Assembly: GCA_015233485.1 (NCBI GenBank)
Contig: JADFXO010000009.1
Location: 10,216-27,930, forward strand
DNA from: Nitrospirota bacterium
Lineage (GTDB): Bacteria; Nitrospirota; Thermodesulfovibrionia; Thermodesulfovibrionales; Magnetobacteriaceae
Direction of reading: 5' to 3'
DNA: 17,715 nucleotides
The stretch's first letter is position 1. Every line of letters begins with the position of its first letter. Made by a program: the position numbers and the translations under genes. This document shows, in pieces, positions 12,987 through 17,715 of the stretch. The notes beneath the pieces were generated by a model, which searched no databases, had not been told where the DNA came from, and saw only the letters and a list, made by a program, of their open reading frames with translations.

Positions 12987-13403
12987 ATGGATAGCTATGT
13001 AAAGAATTTTATCACAGCAAGCGTTGTGTATTTGGGGATATCTTCGTTGTTTGGCATAATGATGATGGCCTCCCCCGCCCATTTGACATTGAAATTCGTT
13101 CATTCGCATCTGATGTTATTAGGCTGGGTAACGATGATGATATACGGCGTGGGATATCATGTGCTGCCTCGATTCGCCGGGCGCGTGATAAAAAGCCGCA
13201 AGGCGGCCGAGGCGCAGTTCTGGCTTGCGAACATAGGACTAATCGGTATGGTAATATGCTATACAATATCCACTTACAGCGCGCAAGATGGCGGATTAAG
13301 AATGGTTGGAGCCGCCTTTGGAGTCATGGAAGTGGCATCAATAATGCTGTTTGTATATAATATGCTGGCCACATTGGTTCCAAAACCGGAACATCCGGCT
13401 TAA
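12987..13403 (+). CDS. Stand-alone four-helix membrane protein resembling heme-copper oxidase subunit I
   Basis: This encodes 138 residues with four predicted membrane helices (about 8-28, 38-57, 77-97, 105-130). Conserved-looking His are His39 and His41 in Phe-Val-His-Ser-His-Leu-Met-Leu-Leu-Gly-Trp and His58 in Gly-Val-Gly-Tyr-His-Val-Leu-Pro-Arg-Phe. This pattern resembles parts of CcoN/NorB-type subunits and NnrS-like proteins, and it suggests heme or metal binding in the inner membrane. A full oxidase subunit has about 12 helices, so this cannot be a complete oxidase. It is a small separate family or an assembly or sensor-type protein rather than a recent fragment, since it has its own GGAGG (12974-12978), start and stop. 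It is followed by repeats and not by other oxidase genes. Confidence 0.75.
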   Translation: MDSYVKNFITASVVYLGISSLFGIMMMASPAHLTLKFVHSHLMLLGWVTMMIYGVGYHVLPRFAGRVIKSRKAAEAQFWLANIGLIGMVICYTISTYSAQDGGLRMVGAAFGVMEVASIMLFVYNMLATLVPKPEHPA

Positions 13404-13437
13404 CGTCGCAGTGCAACAAGTCTGTCTGTGTTGATGT

Positions 13438-13466
13438 CTGTCATTCCTGCGAAAGCAGGAATCCAG
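13438..13466 (+). repeat. dRS3-like dispersed palindromic repeat, copy 1
   Basis: A 29-base unit with the core ATTCCTGCGAAAGCAGGAAT, preceded by CTGTC and followed by CCAG. It has the ATTCC-N10-GGAAT form of the dRS3-type repeats known from other bacteria. It is identical to the copy at 14863-14891 and is the exact reverse complement of the one at 13550-13578. Confidence 0.9.
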
Positions 13467-13489
13467 TCTTTCAGAATATGGCGTAAGGA

Positions 13490-13520
13490 CTGGATTGCTG
13501 CTCGTAGGCGGGAATGACAG
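13490..13520 (-). repeat. dRS3-like repeat, degenerate copy
   Basis: This begins CTGGATTGCTGC and ends GGGAATGACAG, the inverted orientation of the same repeat with substitutions and two extra bases. The internal palindrome is imperfect. Confidence 0.8.
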
Positions 13521-13549
13521 ATGTGGGAGACTGCATTTTGACATAAGAG

Positions 13550-13578
13550 CTGGATTCCTGCTTTCGCAGGAATGACAG
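13550..13578 (-). repeat. dRS3-like repeat, copy 3 (inverted)
   Basis: This is the exact reverse complement of the copy at 13438-13466. Together they bracket a 141-bp stretch as perfect 29-base inverted ends. It sits between convergent genes and could act as a bidirectional transcription stop. Confidence 0.9.
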
Positions 13579-13618
13579 ATTTTAACTTTACTTATTTATC
13601 AGCAACTTAGCATTGGCC

Positions 13619-14278
13619 TTAATGCCCAAACAGTCCAAGCCCGTCGGGGTCTTTGATTATGAACAGGCCCTTTTTCTCCGAAATAAGGCCGAGTTTTTTG
13701 AATTTGCTTATTGTGCGAATAGAGGTCTCAACCGTGGTGCCGGCCATGTCGGCAATGTCCTGCTTGGTGAGGTTTAGGTCAATACGCAGGGCGTCGGGTG
13801 CGGATTTCATGGCAAGTTTAAGAAGCAGTGAGGCAATACGGCTTTCGACACGCTCAAGGGCAATGTTTTTTAGTGTGTCGTGGGCGTTTTTCATCCTGTC
13901 ACCAAGCACAGAGGCAATTGAAAACATCACACTTGGAAACCTGTCAATGATTTTAAAGAGATCCTTGCGCGAAATCTTAAGCACGGTGGAAGGTTCCATT
14001 GCCACGGCGTTTGCCGGATAGGGAAATCCTTTAAATGCGGCAACCGCGCCGAAAAGCTCATTGGGCTGGATGAGTTCAAGGATGAGTTCTTTGCCGTCCA
14101 GCGATTGCCTGGTGATCTTTACTTTACCCTTTGAGACGATATAAAGCCAGTCCGAACGGTCGCCCTCGGAAAATATCATCTCCTTCTTCCTATGGGTGGC
14201 GCTTTGGAAGAAAGGCTTTATCTCCCCAATGTCCTCGTCCGAAAGGACACTGAAAAAACTCACATCTTTAAGATTCAT
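13619..14278 (-). CDS. Crp/Fnr-family transcriptional regulator
   Basis: This encodes 219 residues. A cyclic-nucleotide-binding-type beta barrel spans about 5-115 (Phe-Ser-Glu-Gly-Asp-Arg-Ser-Asp-Trp-Leu-Tyr-Ile-Val-Ser-Lys-Gly). A dimer helix spans about 116-155, and a winged helix-turn-helix spans about 160-212 (Leu-Thr-Lys-Gln-Asp-Ile-Ala-Asp-Met-Ala-Gly...Val-Glu-Thr-Ser-Ile-Arg). There is no cysteine anywhere, so an FNR-type iron-sulfur cluster is excluded. The cAMP-contacting Arg-Ser of CRP is replaced by Pro-Ala-Asn, so cAMP is unlikely. Heme, nitrosyl or another ligand is possible. The recognition helix keeps Glu and Arg at the spacing that reads TGA...TCA. The start has AAAGG about 10 bases upstream. 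It converges on the oxidase-like gene and diverges from a small secreted protein gene. Confidence 0.92.
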   Translation of the reverse strand: MNLKDVSFFSVLSDEDIGEIKPFFQSATHRKKEMIFSEGDRSDWLYIVSKGKVKITRQSLDGKELILELIQPNELFGAVAAFKGFPYPANAVAMEPSTVLKISRKDLFKIIDRFPSVMFSIASVLGDRMKNAHDTLKNIALERVESRIASLLLKLAMKSAPDALRIDLNLTKQDIADMAGTTVETSIRTISKFKKLGLISEKKGLFIIKDPDGLGLFGH

Positions 14279-14284
14279 ATCAGC

Positions 14285-14389
14285 CTACCTTTCTACTAAG
14301 TCTAACAATGAGGCGTGTGAAAATTCAAGTGAGCGAATGCCCTGCGCTTTTGGTACGGCAGCTTTTGCGCCCGGCTTGCTTATTTCCAT
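14285..14389 (-). CDS. Possible 34-codon ORF coupled to the Crp/Fnr gene
   Basis: On the minus strand, ATG at 14389 opens Met-Glu-Ile-Ser-Lys-Pro-Gly-Ala-Lys-Ala-Ala-Val-Pro, continues through Ile-Arg-Ser-Leu-Glu-Phe-Ser-His-Ala-Ser-Leu-Leu-Asp, and stops at TAG 14285-14287. Six bases separate it from the regulator's start, and its final codons overlap the regulator's Shine-Dalgarno. The composition looks protein-like, but no Shine-Dalgarno precedes it and no family is recognised. It could be a leader ORF or chance. Confidence 0.3.
   Translation of the reverse strand: MEISKPGAKAAVPKAQGIRSLEFSHASLLDLVER
14299..14328 (-). promoter_or_regulatory. Weak candidate promoter for the Crp/Fnr gene
   Basis: On the minus strand, TTGAAT (14323-14328) and TAGACT (14299-14304) are separated by 18 bases. 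If used, the transcript would exclude most of the 34-codon ORF. Confidence 0.25.
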
Positions 14390-14405
14390 GAAATTAGGTT
14401 ATCAT
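14376..14405 (+). promoter_or_regulatory. Candidate promoter for the small secreted protein
   Basis: TTGCTT (14376-14381) and TATCAT (14400-14405) are separated by 18 bases, with the start expected about 30 bases before the ATG at 14444. Confidence 0.3.
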
Positions 14406-14443
14406 GAAGAATGGTAATTTATCAAAAGTATGGAGGTGGCTAA

Positions 14444-14737
14444 ATGAAAAAAATCATTATCATATCGCTGTGTCTTATTGTCTTTTCAGCATTGTCGTCC
14501 AATGCGTATTCGTGGTTTACCGATTGTAACGCGACATCACCGAGAGATACGAGTTTCTCCAACCCCGGCAGCGCGTTCCCGTCCGCCGGTGAGCAGTACT
14601 GTGGAATAGTCTTGTTTCGTATCAAAAAGGAAGTTGACAAACCTGCCGAGGTCCAGGTTCTTAAGGGTAACTTCGACGAGGTGTTAAAAGAAGCCCCCAA
14701 ACCTGCAACTAAGGAAATCGAAGTAGAGGGGAAATAA
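14444..14737 (+). CDS. Small secreted protein of unknown function
   Basis: This encodes 97 residues and no family is recognised. A clear signal peptide (Met-Lys-Lys, hydrophobic 4-16) ends in Ser-Ser-Asn-Ala at 18-21, with likely cleavage after Ala21. The mature part of about 76 residues has two cysteines (Cys28 and Cys53) that could form a disulfide in the periplasm. It begins aromatic (Tyr-Ser-Trp-Phe) and ends in a charged Lys/Glu/Pro-rich tail without fold hints. GGAGGTGG lies a few bases before the ATG, so translation looks strong. It stands alone between the divergent regulator and a terminator. Confidence 0.75.
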   Translation: MKKIIIISLCLIVFSALSSNAYSWFTDCNATSPRDTSFSNPGSAFPSAGEQYCGIVLFRIKKEVDKPAEVQVLKGNFDEVLKEAPKPATKEIEVEGK

Positions 14738-14773
14738 CCCCTGATGTTCTCAATAAGCAGTTAAGAGTTCAGA

Positions 14774-14809
14774 GCCGGTAGCGGCGGCGCTTACCGGCGG
14801 GTCATTTTT
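14774..14809 (+). terminator. Rho-independent terminator after the small secreted protein
   Basis: GCCGGTA (14774-14780) pairs with TACCGGC (14792-14798). The stem extends through GCG/CGC with one bulged base, and GGGTCATTTTT follows. Confidence 0.55.
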
Positions 14810-14846
14810 CGTAAAACGGGAGGTCTTTTTCGTAAAACGGGAGGTC
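14805..14846. repeat. Perfect tandem 21-bp repeat
   Basis: Two identical 21-base units (14805-14825 and 14826-14846) begin TTTTTCGTAAAACGGG and end AGGTC. The first overlaps the T tract of the preceding terminator. Confidence 0.9.
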
Positions 14847-14862
14847 TATCCTGCGTTTTTTT

Positions 14863-14891
14863 CTGTCATTCCTGCGAAAGCAGGAATCCAG
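14863..14891 (+). repeat. dRS3-like dispersed palindromic repeat, copy 4
   Basis: This is identical over 29 bases to the copy at 13438-13466. It is followed by a T-rich stretch, so it could also stop transcription from upstream. It lies 62 bases before the histidine kinase start. A 10-base direct repeat TATGAATAAA (14908-14917, 14923-14932) fills part of the remaining leader. Confidence 0.9.
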
Positions 14892-14952
14892 TTTTTTTAT
14901 TGTTGGGTATGAATAAATTGGATATGAATAAAATAGAGGTGGAACAAAACAG

Positions 14953-16845
14953 ATGAACTCACTAAAGAAACGCACCTCTGGTATTTTCGGCAATGTCTCG
15001 CTCACGCTGAAGATAGCCGCCATTATGTTTGTAATGGCTCTTGTACTTGGCGCAGTGATAAATTACTTTCATGGAAGGATGCTGAAGGAGCAGTTTAACG
15101 CCCAACTAACTGAAAGATTAGACGGGCAAAGCGCCGAAAACAGGCAGATATTCGACAGTTATTTTTTGGGTTATCGGCGCGCCGCCGGGGCGTTGGCAAA
15201 CAACAATGCCATGGCTGCCTATGTCAAAAACGCGGCATGGGAAAACGGCCAGACGCCAGCCCCGCCGGTCAAGACATACGAAGAGGAGGAAATCCCGCAG
15301 TGGCTGCCGCGGGCATCGGTTCTCAAATATTACGTTGGAATCGAGTACGCAATGCTCTATGGCGCGGATGGAAGCCTAAGAGAGGTATATAATGAAACAT
15401 CTGATCCCATGTCCGGCGTGTTTAGTAATTTGGCGCAATTGCGGCTGCCTCCGGAGCAATCCCGCATTACCTCCCTCGGCGGCATAAATTATATCCTTGC
15501 CTCCGAGGAGGTGAAAGACGCCGCCGGCAACAAGGCCGCAGTCCTCGTAATTGCCCATCGCCTCAATAATGACTTGCTTCAGCACACGATGGGTGCCCTC
15601 ACAGACAGGAGAACCATAGTGCTGGCCGACGCCAAAGACCATACCATAATCGCAATCAACAGGCCGGAATTGCTGACAACAGAGAAGAAACTTGAAGACC
15701 TGAATAATAATTTTATATTCGGAGGCAAGTCTTTTTTAGACTATGGCGAGAACGAACTCTATCTGATGTTTGCCTCGTTAATCCCCCTAAGCGACGTAAA
15801 TGTCATCAGAGAAAAGGTGCAGTCCGGCAACAAGCGTTTTAGTATCATCAGCGGTGCCGTCCTTATACTGGCCTTTATCGTGATAATGCTCTATATTACT
15901 ATGCGTATCAAGATGCTTGATAATTATGTGTCAACTGTCTCAAAAGAGCATCTTGGGATAGAACCGCACGGCGTACTCGCGGGAGATCAGCTCATGGTGC
16001 TGGAGCAGAGATTTCACAGCCTGTTTGATGAGATTATAGTTGCGAAAGCGCAGATTGAGGCAAGGGCGGAGGAGCTGGAGAGGATTAATAAGGAATTAAA
16101 GGAGGCCACGGCACAGCTCATTCAGTCGGCGAAGCTCTCGGCCTTAGGAGAGCTTACCGCCGGTATTGCCCATGAACTGAACCAGCCCCTGAATGGCATA
16201 AAAATAATCTGCCAGTCTATATTAAAGGATATACAAAAAGGCCGGCATGACCCCGAAGAACTTGTGACAGACCTTTCCGACATCGTGAAACAAGTCGATA
16301 AAATGGCGGCAATCATTGACCACATGAGGGTTTTTACGCGCCGCACCGAGGCCATGAACACCGAAATATTAGACATAAACTCAGTGGTAGAAGAGCCTTT
16401 TAAATTGTTAGACCAGCAGTTGAAAAACATCGGGATAATAATAACAAAAAATCTGGCGCCGGATCTTCCGCAGATAAAAGGTGATGTTATACGCCTGGAG
16501 CAGGTGTTTATTAACCTGATAACCAATGCCAGAAATGCCATGAGAGACGACCCCAAAAGGGATAAACATCTCAAAATAAGTACGTATCTGCTGCCGCCTG
16601 ATAAAGTAGTCGTAGAGATAGGAGACACAGGTGCGGGCGTCCCTGAGGCTATTAAAGACAAGATTTTTCAGCCATTTTTTACTACAAACGCCCCGGGCAA
16701 GGGTACGGGGCTTGGCCTTTCGGTATCAAAAAAAATAATAGAAGAACACGGTGGTGCAATATCAGTGGAAAGCGTCGCCGGCAAAGGGACGATATTCAGG
16801 ATAATGCTGCCAACAATGGAGGGAGAAAGATATGCTGCTACATAA
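14953..16845 (+). CDS. Membrane-bound sensor histidine kinase
   Basis: This encodes 630 residues. Membrane helices at about 19-37 and 296-317 enclose a periplasmic sensor of about 255 residues, probably a Cache-like fold, though no ligand motif is recognised. A linker with coiled coil (about 360-395) leads to the dimerisation domain with the phospho-acceptor His407 in Gly-Ile-Ala-His-Glu-Leu-Asn-Gln-Pro-Leu, the type common in NtrB/DctB-like kinases. The ATPase domain has N box Asn521-Leu-Ile-Thr-Asn525, G1 Asp558-Thr-Gly-Ala-Gly, F box Phe-Gln-Pro-Phe-Phe and G2 Gly-Lys-Gly-Thr-Gly-Leu-Gly-Leu-Ser (582-590), all intact. The start is supported by AGGTGG 10 bases upstream. It overlaps the response regulator gene by 14 bases, so the two should be coupled and cognate. 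Confidence 0.94.
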   Translation: MNSLKKRTSGIFGNVSLTLKIAAIMFVMALVLGAVINYFHGRMLKEQFNAQLTERLDGQSAENRQIFDSYFLGYRRAAGALANNNAMAAYVKNAAWENGQTPAPPVKTYEEEEIPQWLPRASVLKYYVGIEYAMLYGADGSLREVYNETSDPMSGVFSNLAQLRLPPEQSRITSLGGINYILASEEVKDAAGNKAAVLVIAHRLNNDLLQHTMGALTDRRTIVLADAKDHTIIAINRPELLTTEKKLEDLNNNFIFGGKSFLDYGENELYLMFASLIPLSDVNVIREKVQSGNKRFSIISGAVLILAFIVIMLYITMRIKMLDNYVSTVSKEHLGIEPHGVLAGDQLMVLEQRFHSLFDEIIVAKAQIEARAEELERINKELKEATAQLIQSAKLSALGELTAGIAHELNQPLNGIKIICQSILKDIQKGRHDPEELVTDLSDIVKQVDKMAAIIDHMRVFTRRTEAMNTEILDINSVVEEPFKLLDQQLKNIGIIITKNLAPDLPQIKGDVIRLEQVFINLITNARNAMRDDPKRDKHLKISTYLLPPDKVVVEIGDTGAGVPEAIKDKIFQPFFTTNAPGKGTGLGLSVSKKIIEEHGGAISVESVAGKGTIFRIMLPTMEGERYAAT

Positions 16846-17715
16846 GGTTTTACTAATCGAAGACGATGAGGTGGTCAGAAAGCAACTGGCGAAGTACATT
16901 CAAAAGGAGAGGTTTGATGTAATACAGGCCGGAGACGGCCACACTGGCCTTGAGTTGTTTCGTTCTGATAAGCCGGATATAGTTTTAACTGACATGAAGA
17001 TGCCGGGCATCGACGGGATGGAGGTCATTACTACGGTCAAACGTCTGTCGCCTGATACCGATATAATCCTGTTTACCGGGTTTGGAGAGACTGATACCGC
17101 CGTGATGGCGCTTCGTGAAGGCGTCCTTGACTATTTAAAAAAACCGATAGACCTTGAGGCGCTCAGCATGTCACTTGGAAGGGCCAGAGAAAGAGTGGTC
17201 GCGCGGCAAGAGCACTTTATTCAGCCGGTCATACTCCTGGTTGAAGACGAAGAACTGCCCCGCAAACGCCTTGCAAGGGTTCTGGCAAAGGAAAACTGGA
17301 TGGTTATAGAGGCCGAAAATGGTGAGGACGCGGTCAAGACATTTGGACTTGCGAAGATCGACATCGTCATTACAGACATTACAATGCCCATTATGAACGG
17401 ACTTACGGCCTTGCATGAAATGAGGGAGATGAACAAAGATTTCGAGGCGATAGTCTTTACAGGATACGGTGACGAGGAAAACGCTATACAGGCGCTGCGC
17501 GACGGGGCGATAAATTTTATAAAAAAGCCTGTTGACATTGACCAGTTGTTAGTGTCGGTAGAAAAGGCGCTTGAGAAGCTGGGTCTTGACAGGGCATTAA
17601 AATACCGCAATCGTGAGCTTGAGCTTGCCAGGCAGGTAATCGCTCAGGTAACCGCTGAACAGGAAGTCATAATCAACCTCCACAACTCGGTCGTAAAACA
17701 AGCGACGGACTTCGC
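16832..17715 (+). CDS. Tandem-receiver response regulator, 3' end outside window
   Basis: The frame is open from ATG 16832 to the window end (294 codons). Two receiver domains are complete. REC1 (about 4-120) has acidic Glu10-Asp11-Asp12, phospho-acceptor Asp54, Thr82 and Lys104. REC2 (about 132-250) has Glu138-Asp139-Glu140, Asp182, Thr210 and the conserved Lys-Pro near 232. After REC2 a Glu/Arg-rich helical segment (about 256-290) looks like a coiled coil leading into an unseen output domain, which could be a kinase, phosphatase, cyclase or PAS unit. No DNA-binding domain is visible yet. The gene overlaps the upstream kinase by 14 bases. With two receivers it may integrate two inputs or act as a relay. 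Confidence 0.92.
   Translation, partial: MLLHKVLLIEDDEVVRKQLAKYIQKERFDVIQAGDGHTGLELFRSDKPDIVLTDMKMPGIDGMEVITTVKRLSPDTDIILFTGFGETDTAVMALREGVLDYLKKPIDLEALSMSLGRARERVVARQEHFIQPVILLVEDEELPRKRLARVLAKENWMVIEAENGEDAVKTFGLAKIDIVITDITMPIMNGLTALHEMREMNKDFEAIVFTGYGDEENAIQALRDGAINFIKKPVDIDQLLVSVEKALEKLGLDRALKYRNRELELARQVIAQVTAEQEVIINLHNSVVKQATDF

Noticed and set aside
12987..13403. Pseudogene remnant of a full cytochrome oxidase subunit I
   Set aside because: It has its own strong ribosome site, an intact frame and complete helices, and no further oxidase sequence follows, so a small independent protein is more likely.
13404..13618. CRISPR array suggested by repeated palindromes
   Set aside because: The copies alternate in orientation, spacing is uneven, and one copy is degenerate. 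They are dispersed palindromic repeats and no cas gene is present.
16122..16661. 179-codon minus-strand frame in the kinase gene
   Set aside because: It is antisense to the catalytic core of the histidine kinase.
17171..17610. Minus-strand frames of 81 and 129 codons near the window end
   Set aside because: They are antisense to the second receiver domain of the response regulator.

Overview
The window reads as a chromosomal segment of a Gram-negative-type, probably anaerobic bacterium. The gene set is a ferredoxin-linked VorB subunit, ClpC, a DUF512 radical SAM protein, a DUF4416 protein, a PASTA protein next to rpe, and a tandem-receiver response regulator. Together with abundant dispersed palindromes, this suggests a Nitrospirota or deltaproteobacterial-grade lineage. 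That placement is inference from gene content, not from a phylogenetic marker.

Layout. Positions 1-258 hold the 3' part of a cupin gene. A secreted YceI-family protein follows (439-1044), behind a promoter region with a perfectly spaced 17-bp direct repeat. Two tRNA genes, Lys(UUU) then Glu(UUC), lie on the minus strand behind a near-consensus sigma-70 promoter. Next are vorB (1546-2628), without its beta, gamma and ferredoxin partners, and proB (2738-3832), whose leader carries two strong back-to-back hairpins. On the minus strand, clpC, a TlpA/ResA-like thioredoxin gene and a DUF4416 gene form a tight operon that converges on and overlaps proB.

A 399-bp divergent intergenic region (7403-7801) separates clpC from a plus-strand operon: PASTA membrane protein, rpe, TPR protein, pgsA, PDZ/radical SAM/DUF512 protein, aroE. 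These genes overlap or sit within a few bases of each other, so they are probably cotranscribed. The cluster mixes central carbon, phospholipid and aromatic amino acid biosynthesis with a cell-wall-sensing type protein.

From 12911 the character changes to smaller, individually transcribed genes separated by repeats. They are a stand-alone four-helix membrane protein resembling a fragment of heme-copper oxidase subunit I, an opposing Crp/Fnr-family regulator, a small secreted protein of unknown function, and a two-component pair (membrane histidine kinase plus tandem-receiver response regulator, cut by the window end). An FNR/CRP-type palindrome sits in front of the oxidase-like gene at a position suited to activation. 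Copies of a dRS3-like dispersed repeat are in this half.

The most promising leads are the putative Crp/Fnr site, oxidase-like gene and regulator module; the double-hairpin leader of proB with its partial counterpart upstream of clpC; the structured clpC-PASTA intergenic region; and the short ORF coupled to the Crp/Fnr gene. I see no CRISPR array, phage, integrase, transposase or defence system.
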